NCBI GenBank assembly: GCA_033717875.1
Contig: JADDKJ010000012.1
Location: forward strand, 16,180 to 80,179
Direction of reading: 5' to 3'
Length of the DNA: 64,000 nucleotides
Source: SBBG01 sp033717875
GTDB taxonomy: Bacteria; Pseudomonadota; Gammaproteobacteria; Ga0077554; Ga007554
The position numbers and the translations under genes are program-made. Under the pieces are notes generated by a model. The model searched no databases, was not told where the DNA came from, and saw only the letters and a list, made by a program, of their open reading frames with translations. Positions 17,491 to 26,302 of the stretch are shown piece by piece (position 1 is the first letter of the stretch; the number at the start of each line of letters is the position of its first letter).

Positions 17491-20400
17491 TGCTCTCGCG
17501 TCTGATCCAATTCGCCCTCACCCAGCGCCTGTTGATACTAGTGCTGGCGGCGCTGCTCGCGGGAGGCGGCACGCTCGCCTTCCAGAGCCTGCCCATCGAC
17601 GCCTTCCCTGATGTCTCGTCGACGCAAGTGAAGGTCATCATCAAGGCCCCGGGCATGACGCCCGAGGAGGTGGAGGCGCGCATCACCGCGCCCATCGAGG
17701 TGGAAATGCTCGGCATTCCCAAGCAGACTATGCTGCGCTCGGTGACCAAGTACGCGCTCACCGACATTACCGTGGATTTCGCCGACGGCACGGATATCTA
17801 CTGGGCACGGCAGCAGGTGATCGAACGCCTCAACGGCGTGCGCGACGATCTGCCACCAGGTATCACCGGCGGCGTGGCGCCGCTGACCACGCCGCTCGGT
17901 GAGATGTTCATGTTCACCGTCGAGGGTAGCGGCCTGTCGTTGATGGAACGGCGCACCCTGCTCGACTGGGTGATCCGCCCGGCGCTGCGCAGCGTGCCGG
18001 GTGTGGCCGATGTCAACGTGCTGGGTGGAACCGCGCGCGCTTTCGAGGTCGTGCCGGACAATGCACGCATGACGGCGCGCGGTGTCACCCTGCAAATGCT
18101 GCAACAGGCGCTGGAAATGAATAACCGCAACGACGGCGCGGGCCGCGTCAGCGATGGCGAGGAAGCTCTGCTGGTGCGCGCCGAAGGCCGCATCAGGACC
18201 TTGGACGACGCGCGCGCCATCGTGGTGAAAAATGACCGCGGCGTACCGCTGCGCATCGGCGACATCGCCGAGGTACGCATCGGCGCGCTCACCCGCTATG
18301 GCGCGGTGACACGCAACGGCCAGGGCGAGGCGGTGGAAGGACTGGTGCTGGGACTGCGCGGCGCCAATGCCCAGCAAGTGGTGGAAGGGGTGCGCGCCAA
18401 GCTCGATGAGATCAAGTCCACCTTGCCGCCGGGCGTGACCGTGCAGGTATTCTATGACCGCGGCCATCTGGTCAAACGCGCCGTCACCACGGTGGCAAAG
18501 GCGCTGCTGGAGGCCATCGCGCTGGTGCTAGTGCTGCTGGCGCTGTTTCTCGGCAATCTGCGCGCCGCCGTGACGGTGGCTTTGGTATTGCCGCTCGCGG
18601 CGCTGATCACCTTCATTCTCATGCGCTGGTTCGGCATGTCCGCCAACCTGATGAGTCTGGGGGGGCTGGCGATCGCCATCGGCATGCTGGTGGACGCGGC
18701 GGTGGTGGTGGTGGAAAACAGCGTGGCTCATCTCGGTCATGGCGAGAGCGCGCGTCTGCCGCGCCTGCATGTGATCTACCGTTCGGTGCGTGAAGTCGCG
18801 GTGCCGGTCACCGCCGGCATTCTGATCATCATCACCGTCTTCCTGCCGCTACTCACCCTGCAGGGGCTGGAAGGCAAGCTCTTCAGCCCGGTGGCGCTCA
18901 CCATCGTGTTCGCGCTGAGTGGCTCGCTGCTGCTGTCGCTCACCGTGATTCCGGTCATCGCCTCGTTCCTGCTCAAACAGGCGCCGCACGGCGACCCGTG
19001 GCTGGTGCGCATCCTCACCAGGCTGTACATGCCGCTGCTGCACTGGAGTCTGGGGCATGCGCGCAGCGTGATCGCGCTGGCGCTCATCGCCTTGGCCGCC
19101 ACCGGCGCGGTCTACACCCAGATCGGCAAGACCTTCATGCCGACCATGGATGAGGGCGATATCATCATCGGCGTGGAAAAACTGCCTTCCATCACGCTGG
19201 AGCAATCCGTGACGCTGGATCAAAAGATTCAGCAGGAGATCATGCGGCGCGTGCCGGAAGTGACGGGCATCGTCGCCCGCGTCGGTAGCGACGAGATCGG
19301 CCTCGATCCGATGGGTTTGAACCAGACCGACACTTTTCTGGTGCTCAAGCCGCGTGAAGAATGGCGCATGACGAGCAAGGAGGCGCTGATCGAGGAGCTG
19401 CGTAAGGTCATGGACGGCATCCCCGGCATCGCCTACAACTTCACCCAGCCGATCGAGATGCGCGTCTCGGAAATGATCATCGGCGTGCGCGGCGATCTGG
19501 CGGTGAAGCTGTTCGGCAGCGACATCGACACCCTCAATCACAAGGCGCAGGAAATCGTTGCGGTGTTGCGCGGCATCCCGGGCAGCCAGGATGTCTATAC
19601 CACCCGCAATGAGGGCATGCAGTTCCTCAAGGTCGAGATCGACCGGCTGGCCGCGGGACGGCTTGGCCTGTCGGTGGATGAACTGCAAGACGCGCTGCGC
19701 GCCCAACTCGAGGGCTTGCGCGTCGGCACCATCTACGAGGGGATGCGCCGCACGCCGCTGATCGTACGCGCCGCCGTCGCCTCCCCCGCGCAATTCGGCA
19801 GCCTGCTGATCACCCTGCCGGACGGCCACCCTGTGCCGCTCGCCACCGTGGCGAAACTGTCGCGCGTCGAGGGGCCGGTGAAGATCGACCGCCAGCGCGG
19901 CGCGCGCATGGTGGTGGCGATCGCCAATGTGAAGGGCCGCGATCTGGTCGGCTTCGTCGAGGAAGCGCGCCGTGCCGTCACGCAGAAAGTCAAACTGCCC
20001 GAGGGCTATCACCTGGAATGGGGCGGCCAATTCGAGAACCAGCAGCGCGCCGCCAAGCGGCTGTCCATTGTCGTGCCGGTGGCGATCGGCCTGATTTTCC
20101 TGCTGCTGTATTCCACCTTCGGCACGGTGCGCCAGGCGGCGCTGGTGCTGACCAACATCCCCTTCGCCCTGATCGGCGGCGTGTTCGGGCTGTGGCTGTC
20201 GGGCGAATACCTGTCGGTACCCGCCTCGGTCGGCTTCATCGCGTTGCTCGGTATCGCGGTGCTCAATGGCGTGGTGCTGGTAAGCTATTTCAACCAGTTG
20301 CGCAGCCAGGGAATGGCGATGGCCCAGGTCGTGGTGGAAGGCGCCCGGCGGCGCTTGCGCCCGGTGATGATGACCGCCTCGATCGCCGCCTTCGGCCTCG

Positions 20401-20546
20401 TGCCACTGCTGTTCGCCACCGGCCCCGGCTCGGAAATCCAGCGGCCGCTGGCGATCGTGGTGATCGGCGGACTGATCACGTCAACGCTGCTTACACTGGT
20501 GCTGCTGCCGATTTTGTACCGGCGCTTTGGTGAACGCGGTAAATAG
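17490..20546 (+). CDS. czcA: CzcA family heavy-metal RND transporter
   Basis: A 1018-aa inner-membrane proton/metal antiporter: 12 predicted TMs, two large periplasmic loops, PIDAFPDVSSTQVKV at the start and the HME-family TM4 pattern with Asp402 and Glu409 (MLVDAAVVVVENS) for proton relay. The loop IEMRVSEMIIGVRGD resembles CzcA rather than the methionine-bearing CusA loop, favouring divalent cations (Co/Zn/Cd/Ni) over Cu/Ag; the exact metal is not readable. Slightly shorter than classic CzcA (~1060). Followed after 44 nt by a DUF3240 gene. Confidence 0.92.
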   Translation: MLSRLIQFALTQRLLILVLAALLAGGGTLAFQSLPIDAFPDVSSTQVKVIIKAPGMTPEEVEARITAPIEVEMLGIPKQTMLRSVTKYALTDITVDFADGTDIYWARQQVIERLNGVRDDLPPGITGGVAPLTTPLGEMFMFTVEGSGLSLMERRTLLDWVIRPALRSVPGVADVNVLGGTARAFEVVPDNARMTARGVTLQMLQQALEMNNRNDGAGRVSDGEEALLVRAEGRIRTLDDARAIVVKNDRGVPLRIGDIAEVRIGALTRYGAVTRNGQGEAVEGLVLGLRGANAQQVVEGVRAKLDEIKSTLPPGVTVQVFYDRGHLVKRAVTTVAKALLEAIALVLVLLALFLGNLRAAVTVALVLPLAALITFILMRWFGMSANLMSLGGLAIAIGMLVDAAVVVVENSVAHLGHGESARLPRLHVIYRSVREVAVPVTAGILIIITVFLPLLTLQGLEGKLFSPVALTIVFALSGSLLLSLTVIPVIASFLLKQAPHGDPWLVRILTRLYMPLLHWSLGHARSVIALALIALAATGAVYTQIGKTFMPTMDEGDIIIGVEKLPSITLEQSVTLDQKIQQEIMRRVPEVTGIVARVGSDEIGLDPMGLNQTDTFLVLKPREEWRMTSKEALIEELRKVMDGIPGIAYNFTQPIEMRVSEMIIGVRGDLAVKLFGSDIDTLNHKAQEIVAVLRGIPGSQDVYTTRNEGMQFLKVEIDRLAAGRLGLSVDELQDALRAQLEGLRVGTIYEGMRRTPLIVRAAVASPAQFGSLLITLPDGHPVPLATVAKLSRVEGPVKIDRQRGARMVVAIANVKGRDLVGFVEEARRAVTQKVKLPEGYHLEWGGQFENQQRAAKRLSIVVPVAIGLIFLLLYSTFGTVRQAALVLTNIPFALIGGVFGLWLSGEYLSVPASVGFIALLGIAVLNGVVLVSYFNQLRSQGMAMAQVVVEGARRRLRPVMMTASIAAFGLVPLLFATGPGSEIQRPLAIVVIGGLITSTLLTLVLLPILYRRFGERGK

Positions 20547-20556
20547 GTTTAATCCT

Positions 20557-20573
20557 CTCTCCCTCCGGGAGAG
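20557..20573. repeat. Small CTCTCCC/GGGAGAG hairpin after czcA
   Basis: A 7-bp stem with loop TCC in the 44-nt czcA-DUF3240 gap, followed by GGTGAGGG; it looks like the common dispersed CCCTCTCCC...GGGAGAGGG type. No U-run. Confidence 0.4.
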
Positions 20574-20590
20574 GGTGAGGGAAATACATC

Positions 20591-20893
20591 ATGAACCAAT
20601 GCCTGCTTGCGATCGTCGCCGCTCCGCAATCTGAAGATGCCCTGGTCGACTGGCTGCTGACCCGCGCGGAAGTGGACGGATTCACCAGCCTCGGGATCGA
20701 CGGCCACGCCTCGGGTCATCGGGGTCTGACTCTGGCCGAACAGGTGAGCGGCCGCCAGCGCAAGCTGATGTTCCAGATCCACCTGCCCTGCGACGCGGCG
20801 CGCATCGTCATTGAAGCATTGAAGCGCGACTTCGCCGGCAGCGGTTTGCACTACTGGCTGACGCCGGTGATGGAGGCGGGCCGGTTGGGGTGA
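20591..20893 (+). CDS. DUF3240 family small protein (PII-like fold)
   Basis: A 100-aa protein typical of DUF3240, small soluble ferredoxin-like/PII-like proteins encoded beside CzcA-type pumps: MNQCLLAIVAAPQSEDALVDWLL, then SLGIDGHASGHRGLTLAEQV and IVIEALKRDFAG. Probably a trimeric regulator or metal sensor of the pump, by analogy with the family's location. The last 43 nt overlap the convergent GNAT gene. Confidence 0.82.
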   Translation: MNQCLLAIVAAPQSEDALVDWLLTRAEVDGFTSLGIDGHASGHRGLTLAEQVSGRQRKLMFQIHLPCDAARIVIEALKRDFAGSGLHYWLTPVMEAGRLG

Positions 20894-21354
20894 GCAAGGG
20901 TTGGGATAGTGCCAATGGACTTCCGCAGGCGTTGTGCCGCCATTTGGTCCTGGTAGTAGCCATCGATCCGGCCCGCGCAACCATATCCCGCCTTTTCATA
21001 TAGTGCCAGCGCCACTTCATTGTCGGCGCGCACCTCCAGGTGCAAGGCCACGCAGCCCTTGGCGGCGGCGGTCTGTTCGGCGGCTTCGAGCAGAGCGCGG
21101 CCGATGCCGCGGCCCTGGCGGGCCGGGTCGATCACCAGTGAGTAGATCCGCGCGCTGGCGGATCCGCGCCGGTAAAGCACGACGGCGTTGCCCGCCACTC
21201 CCTGTCCTTCATCATACACCACGACCGAAGCGTGTCCGTGCAACAGCAGATGCCGGAAACTTTTCCGGCTGATGCGATCGCCGGGAAAGACGTTTTCCAG
21301 CCGCACCAGCGCGTCCAGATCCGCCAACACCGCGGGGCGGATCATAGCCGGCAA
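20851..21354 (-). CDS. GNAT family N-acetyltransferase (RimI-like)
   Basis: A 167-aa GNAT enzyme with the acetyl-CoA pyrophosphate loop RQGRGIGRALL and the C-terminal VRADNEVALALYEKAGY, close to RimI-type ribosomal-protein acetyltransferases. Its C-terminal extension (~145-167) overlaps DUF3240 on the other strand. The start overlaps the end of the upstream DUF2156 gene by 13 nt, so the two are translated from one message; substrate unknown. Confidence 0.85.
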   Translation of the reverse strand: MPAMIRPAVLADLDALVRLENVFPGDRISRKSFRHLLLHGHASVVVYDEGQGVAGNAVVLYRRGSASARIYSLVIDPARQGRGIGRALLEAAEQTAAAKGCVALHLEVRADNEVALALYEKAGYGCAGRIDGYYQDQMAAQRLRKSIGTIPTLAHPNRPASITGVSQ

Positions 21355-22442
21355 TCATGATGGCGCAAGGTGAATTTCTCGCCGAACAGGACAGGCCGGT
21401 AACTCATCTTCACCTTGCGCAGATTTTCCAGTCCAAGATCATCGCCGACATTGATATACACGCAATCGGCATACATCTTGGCGAACTCGCGGAACAGATA
21501 CTGCGCCGAGCCGGGGATGGCGAAATTGGTTTTCTCCACCAGCACGCTCGCCACGGTAGGAGTTATGCGCTCGCCAAAGGTAAAGCCCTCCAGCGTGTCG
21601 CCGATGAACAGGCATAACCCCTGAAGATCCAGGCGGTCATAATGCTCGATGGCGCGCTCGATGGCCTTGCGCTCCTGCTCGACGGTGTAGAAGAAATCGG
21701 CAATCGCCTCGCCGGTGAGATATTTGATACGGTTTTTCAGCCAAGTATCGACCAGCGCGCGTATCCCTTCCCAGTGTTGCGGCCCCAGCACTTCGAGACG
21801 GTGATCGGGATAAGTGCGCCGGAATTGGTTGATTTCGCTGCGCTTGGTCTTGTAGGCGTTGCCCTTGAGATCGACCAGGTCCTCGGTGGAATAGATGTAA
21901 TCGGGCAGGGCGCGCTCCACCAGCCAGCGGCCGTTGCTGATGACCGGAAAGCCATCCTCTTCGGCATTGACATCGAGCGCCGCGAGAAAATCGCGGTGGA
22001 CATACTCGACCACGCTTAGATAGGGCGAGGGATTGTAGCCGTCCATGATGTCGAAGCAGACTTCCAGCGCCCGCCCCTGACGCTCGCGCTCGCCCAGCGG
22101 CGGCAGCAGCATGGTCAGGCAATTGCCGTTGAGACTGAACAGACAGAAGCAGTCCTCGATCACCTGATAAAAAGCGCTCATGCGCGACAGCCAGATGATG
22201 TTGTTGGCGAAGGTGTAATCGGAAAGCGGAATCTTGAGGTGGTGCTGGTAGCGATCGAAGAGCGGCTTGGCTTCGATGGTGAAGGGGTAGAGGCGGTATC
22301 CCTCGATGGCGAGATAGTTCTTGGGAAAAAGATCGTTGGACAATACCGCAAGACTGCTCGGCGATGTTCGGCCCGTCTTGTCCTGTTTGAAACGGCTGGC
22401 GTGGGTGTCAAACCCGGGGGGTTCTTCAGTCTGGCTCAGCAT
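21342..22442 (-). CDS. DUF2156 (phosphatidylglycerol lysyltransferase C-terminal-like) protein
   Basis: A 366-aa soluble protein with the two-GNAT-fold DUF2156 pattern: LSDYTFANNIIWLS, KRSEINQFRRTYPDHRLEVL, LCLFIGDTLEGFTFGERI, and the C-terminal FREFAKMYADCVYINVGDD followed by LRKVKMSYRP. This matches the aminoacyl-transfer half of MprF-like enzymes without the flippase. Substrate unknown; possibly transfers an aminoacyl group from tRNA to a lipid or peptide. In an operon with the GNAT gene. Confidence 0.8.
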   Translation of the reverse strand: MLSQTEEPPGFDTHASRFKQDKTGRTSPSSLAVLSNDLFPKNYLAIEGYRLYPFTIEAKPLFDRYQHHLKIPLSDYTFANNIIWLSRMSAFYQVIEDCFCLFSLNGNCLTMLLPPLGERERQGRALEVCFDIMDGYNPSPYLSVVEYVHRDFLAALDVNAEEDGFPVISNGRWLVERALPDYIYSTEDLVDLKGNAYKTKRSEINQFRRTYPDHRLEVLGPQHWEGIRALVDTWLKNRIKYLTGEAIADFFYTVEQERKAIERAIEHYDRLDLQGLCLFIGDTLEGFTFGERITPTVASVLVEKTNFAIPGSAQYLFREFAKMYADCVYINVGDDLGLENLRKVKMSYRPVLFGEKFTLRHHDCRL

Positions 22443-22650
22443 TTTTCCTCCTGTTAAAGTTTTTCATATCCCAATCAAATGCGCCCGTCGAACCGCAACG
22501 TGGCGCTGCGCTCTATATCGACGGCTTGCCGCGAAACATTAGCCCATGCCACGGACGCGAAAACCGCGCGTATCTGCTTGCCTTTAATAATGCAAAATGA
22601 AATGCTTGTAAAGTATTCTTTGCCGAAATTGTCAAAAAATTGTAATACGC

Positions 22651-23724
22651 ATGACCTACTTCACCAAACGCTACCACCCGCCTGGCACCGCGCCGGGCGC
22701 ACTGACCACGGCCGAGGCTATTCCAGCGGGGCCGCTCACCATTCGTCTTATCGACTATAGCGCCACGGAATATGTCGAAAAAGAGAATCTGACCTTCGAG
22801 GAATGCCTGCCCCATCTTGCCCACCCCGCCATGACCTGGATACACGTCCAGGGCAGCGCCCCGCCCGATCTGCTGCATGAGGTCGGCACCGCCTTCGGCC
22901 TGCACCCGCTGGCGCTGGAGGACGTACTGAATAGCGGGCAGCGGCCCAAGACCGAAACCTACGATGGACAGCTCTTCGTCGTCATGAGCCTGCCGGTGCG
23001 GCGCAACGGCTCGATCGCCACCGAGCAGGTGAGCCTGTTCATGGGCGACAATTTCCTGGTGAGTTTTCACGAAGGCGCCGAAGATCCGTTCGAGCTGGTG
23101 CGCAAGCGGCTGCGCAACCATGCCGGCCATATTCGCGAGGCAGGCCCGGACCATCTGCTCTATGCGTTGATGGACGTGATCATCGACCGTGGATTTCCGA
23201 TACTGGAAGAGGTGGGCGAATGGATCGAAGACCTGGAAGAGGATCTGTTGGGCAAGCCCACCAAAAACACCCTCCACGCCATCCACAACATCAAACGCGA
23301 ACTCCTGTTGCTGCGCCGCATGCTGTGGCCGCAGCGTGAAGTGCTCAACTCGCTGCTGCGCGGCGATCACGCGCTGATTCATGACAGCACCAAGACCTAT
23401 CTGCGCGACTGCTACGACCACACCATCCAGGTGATGGACCTGCTGGAAACCTACCGCGACATCATGGCCAGCATGCTGGATGTCTATCTGTCCAGCGTCA
23501 GCATGCGCCTCAACGACGTGATGCGCGTGCTGACGGTCATCGCCACGCTGTTCATTCCACCCACCTTCATCGTCGGCGTCTACGGCATGAATTTCGATCA
23601 CGCCACCAGCCCCTGGAACATGCCGGAGCTGGAATGGAAGTATGGTTACCTGTTCGTCTGGCTGGTCATCATCGGCATGATGGGGGGAATGCTGGTTTAC
23701 TTCAAGCGCAAGAAGTGGTTCTGA
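22651..23724 (+). CDS. corA: CorA family magnesium/cobalt transporter
   Basis: A 357-aa homopentameric CorA-type channel: cytoplasmic alpha/beta funnel, long stalk helix (~250-300), two C-terminal TMs, and the signature YGMNF at the end of TM1 with the short acidic loop (MPELEWKYG) and the basic C-terminus KRKKWF. Mediates Mg2+ (and Co2+/Ni2+) uptake. The 208-bp upstream gap, divergent from the DUF2156 gene, shows no recognisable Mg-riboswitch, and the Shine-Dalgarno is weak. Confidence 0.93.
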   Translation: MTYFTKRYHPPGTAPGALTTAEAIPAGPLTIRLIDYSATEYVEKENLTFEECLPHLAHPAMTWIHVQGSAPPDLLHEVGTAFGLHPLALEDVLNSGQRPKTETYDGQLFVVMSLPVRRNGSIATEQVSLFMGDNFLVSFHEGAEDPFELVRKRLRNHAGHIREAGPDHLLYALMDVIIDRGFPILEEVGEWIEDLEEDLLGKPTKNTLHAIHNIKRELLLLRRMLWPQREVLNSLLRGDHALIHDSTKTYLRDCYDHTIQVMDLLETYRDIMASMLDVYLSSVSMRLNDVMRVLTVIATLFIPPTFIVGVYGMNFDHATSPWNMPELEWKYGYLFVWLVIIGMMGGMLVYFKRKKWF

Positions 23725-23818
23725 TGCAACGAGCCAAGCCTGCTCGACCGGCTTGTCGGGGCCATTTGAATGTGGCGTGATGAAAGACGGCGCGTTATAT
23801 GAACAACTTCCTGGGCTT

Positions 23819-24025
23819 CTAAACCAACTTCACCACATCGTCCAGCCCAATCTCCCTGGACGTCACCGCGCCAAAACCCTTGGACACTTCAGCGGCCACC
23901 GTCTTCATCGCCGCGAAATAAACTTGTGTTTCGCCGTTTTCCACATGAATCCGAACGAGCATTCCACCCCGCTTTCCTACCGCGGATTGAACATCATCGA
24001 CCAATTTTTCACCCTTCAAAGTCAA
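23819..24025 (-). CDS. Small protein of unknown function with uncertain start
   Basis: A reading frame of at least 68 aa from TTG at 24025, hydrophilic and protein-like (KGEKLVDDVQSAVG, GGMLVRIHVENGETQVYFAAM, GFGAVTSREIGLDDVVKLV). The frame extends upstream to an ACG codon at 24044-24046 placed 5-6 nt after GAGGTGA, where an ATG would be expected; reading from there adds TAAKYWR. The gene may therefore start at ACG, have lost its ATG by mutation, or use the TTG. No family recognised. It lies alone between corA and yacG. Confidence 0.4.
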   Translation of the reverse strand: MTLKGEKLVDDVQSAVGKRGGMLVRIHVENGETQVYFAAMKTVAAEVSKGFGAVTSREIGLDDVVKLV

Positions 24026-24193
24026 CCGCCAGTATTTCGCCGCCGTGGTTTCACCTCAAAAAGTTGTCGCGCAGCTCCGGCTGCGCCCTTAACAGGGAAG
24101 ACATTACAGATCAGTTACAAATTCGAGAGAGCGTGGAGTCGCGAAAAGCATCGCGAGGGACGCCATGCCCGTAGTGGCGCAATAGGGAAAGGA

Positions 24194-24382
24194 TCAGGGT
24201 TTCGGCTCTTCATTCTCCTCGCTCATCTGCTCTTCCCCTGAAGGCATGCGGTAAGACTCCGTCGCCCACTCGCCCAGATCGATCAGCCGGCAGCGTTCGC
24301 TGCAAAACGGCCGCCAGCGTTGTTCGGGGATCCACTCCACCGGCTTGCCGCAGGTGGGGCAGGTGACGATGCGTTTTTTCAT
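24194..24382 (-). CDS. yacG: DNA gyrase inhibitor YacG (zinc-binding)
   Basis: A 62-aa protein with the four-cysteine zinc motif CPTCGK (9, 12) and CSERCRLIDLGEW (27, 31), then a short acidic tail. YacG binds GyrB and inhibits gyrase. It overlaps the upstream ftsH stop by ATGA. In most gammaproteobacteria yacG follows zapD directly; here ftsH is inserted between them. Confidence 0.93.
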   Translation of the reverse strand: MKKRIVTCPTCGKPVEWIPEQRWRPFCSERCRLIDLGEWATESYRMPSGEEQMSEENEEPKP

Positions 24383-26259
24383 GATGCCGATTCCTTCGCC
24401 TCGGCGGAGCGAGGAACGCCGATGAGGGCGCGCAGTTCGTCGCCTTCGACGGTTTCCTTTTCCAGCAGGATGCGGGTGAGGGTTTCGAGGATGTCGCGCT
24501 GCGTGGCGAGGATTTTCTTTGCCCGTTCGTGAGCCTCGTTGATCAGGGCGCGTACCTCGCAGTCGATCTCGCGCGCCGTCTCTTCGCTGAGTTCGGCGCG
24601 GGGCGCGGCCATGCCGGGTTCGAGGAACAGGGGGCGGCGACCGGGTTCGTAGGTCATGGGGCCGAGTTTTTCACTCATGCCGTAGGCGGTCACCATGCTG
24701 CGCGCCATGTCGGTGGCTTTGACGAGATCGTCTTGCGCGCCGGTGGAGACTTCGTTGAACACCAGCTCCTCGGCTGTGCGGCCGCCGAGCAGCACGGTGA
24801 GGCGGTCGAGCAGTTCGGTGCGGGTCATGAGATAGCGGTCCTGGGTGGGCAGTTGCAGCGTGTAGCCCAAGGCGGCGATGCCCCTCGGGATGATGGAGAT
24901 GCGATACACGCGGTCGGCGTGGGGCAGGGATTCGGCCACCAGGGCGTGGCCCGATTCGTGGTAGGCGACGATTTCCTGCTCGTGCTTGCTCATCACTCGG
25001 CGCTTTTTCTCCAGACCGGCGATGATGCGGTTGATGGCCTCCTCGAAATCGCTCATGTCCACGGCATCCTTGCCACGGCGCGCGGCGAGCAGCGCGGCCT
25101 CGTTGACGATGTTGGCGAGATCGGCGCCGACGAAGCCGGGGGTGCGAGCGGCCAGCAGCTTGATGTCGGCGTCCTGGGCGAGCTTGATGTTCTTGCAGTG
25201 CACGCGCAGGATGTCCTCGCGGCCGCGGATGTCGGGACGGTCCACGAGGATGTGGCGGTCGAAACGGCCGGGCCGCAGCAGGGCGGGATCGAGAATTTCG
25301 GGACGGTTGGTGGCGGCCATGATGATCACCCCCTTGCGGGTGTCGAAGCCGTCCATTTCCACCAGCAGTTGTTGCAAGGTGTGTTCACGCTCTTCGTGGC
25401 CGCCCGCCACCGGCGAGACGCTGCGCACCTTGCCCACGGCGTCCAGCTCGTCGATGAAGATGATGCAGGGCGCCTGAGCCTGGGCCTGGGCGAACAGGTC
25501 GCGCACCCGCGCCGCGCCGACACCGACGAACATTTCGACGAACTCCGAACCGCTCATGCTGAAGAACGGCACCTTGGCCTCGCCGGCGACAGCCTTGGCG
25601 AGCATGGTCTTGCCGGTGCCGGGCGGGCCGACCAGCAGCACGCCCTTGGGGATCTTGCCGCCGAGGCGGCGGTATTTTTCGGGCTCGCGCAGAAAGTCGA
25701 TGATCTCGCGCAGCTCCTCCTTGGCCTCGTCCACGCCAGCCACGTCGTCGAAGGTCACCCCGGTCTGCTTCTCCATGTAGACCTTGGCTTTGCTGCGGCC
25801 GATGGCCATCAGCCCGCCGCCCGCCGCACCGCCGCCGGCACGGCCGATGATGGCGCGCCAGATGAAATACAGCACCAGGAAAGGCAGCACCCAGGTGAGG
25901 ATGAAGTAGAGCCATGGGCTTGCCGTTTCGCCCGTGTAGCGGATGCCCTTGGCGTCCAGCTCCTTGATGAGATCAGGGTCCTCGACCTTCACCGCCTCGT
26001 AGGTCAACCGTCCTTCGCCTTCCTTGGCCTTGGCGATGCCGCGCACCTTTTCCGGCGCGATCACCACCTCTTCGAACGCGCCCTGCTGCACCATGTCTTT
26101 GAAATCGCTGTAAGGGATGGCCTTCACATAGCCCGGAGCGATGACATAGCTGCCGATGACCCACAACAGGATCACCATCACCAGCATCAGCCAGGGAAGT
26201 TGGCGGAACTGCTCTCCGCCAAAGGGGGGTGTCGGGGTTTTTTCTTTCTCTGGAGGCAT
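24379..26259 (-). CDS. ftsH: ATP-dependent zinc metalloprotease FtsH (paralogue)
   Basis: A 626-aa membrane AAA+ protease: TM1 ~22-41, short periplasmic domain (42-114), TM2 ~115-134, AAA domain with GPPGTGKT (211-218), IIFIDELDAVG and the arginine-finger region ATNRPEILDPALLRPGRFD, then the M41 protease with zinc motif HESGH (434-438). Canonical FtsH has HEAGH, so Ala is replaced by Ser. Its site between zapD and yacG, away from rlmE, suggests a second FtsH rather than the housekeeping copy. Confidence 0.93.
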   Translation of the reverse strand: MPPEKEKTPTPPFGGEQFRQLPWLMLVMVILLWVIGSYVIAPGYVKAIPYSDFKDMVQQGAFEEVVIAPEKVRGIAKAKEGEGRLTYEAVKVEDPDLIKELDAKGIRYTGETASPWLYFILTWVLPFLVLYFIWRAIIGRAGGGAAGGGLMAIGRSKAKVYMEKQTGVTFDDVAGVDEAKEELREIIDFLREPEKYRRLGGKIPKGVLLVGPPGTGKTMLAKAVAGEAKVPFFSMSGSEFVEMFVGVGAARVRDLFAQAQAQAPCIIFIDELDAVGKVRSVSPVAGGHEEREHTLQQLLVEMDGFDTRKGVIIMAATNRPEILDPALLRPGRFDRHILVDRPDIRGREDILRVHCKNIKLAQDADIKLLAARTPGFVGADLANIVNEAALLAARRGKDAVDMSDFEEAINRIIAGLEKKRRVMSKHEQEIVAYHESGHALVAESLPHADRVYRISIIPRGIAALGYTLQLPTQDRYLMTRTELLDRLTVLLGGRTAEELVFNEVSTGAQDDLVKATDMARSMVTAYGMSEKLGPMTYEPGRRPLFLEPGMAAPRAELSEETAREIDCEVRALINEAHERAKKILATQRDILETLTRILLEKETVEGDELRALIGVPRSAEAKESAS

Positions 26260-26302
26260 GACGGGATACTCCTTGTCGCCACCTCAATTCAGATCAGCGC
26301 AG

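Noticed and set aside
22443..22650. Magnesium riboswitch before corA
   Set aside because: No M-box-like or mgtA-like structured leader is visible, and the space is shared with a divergent gene.
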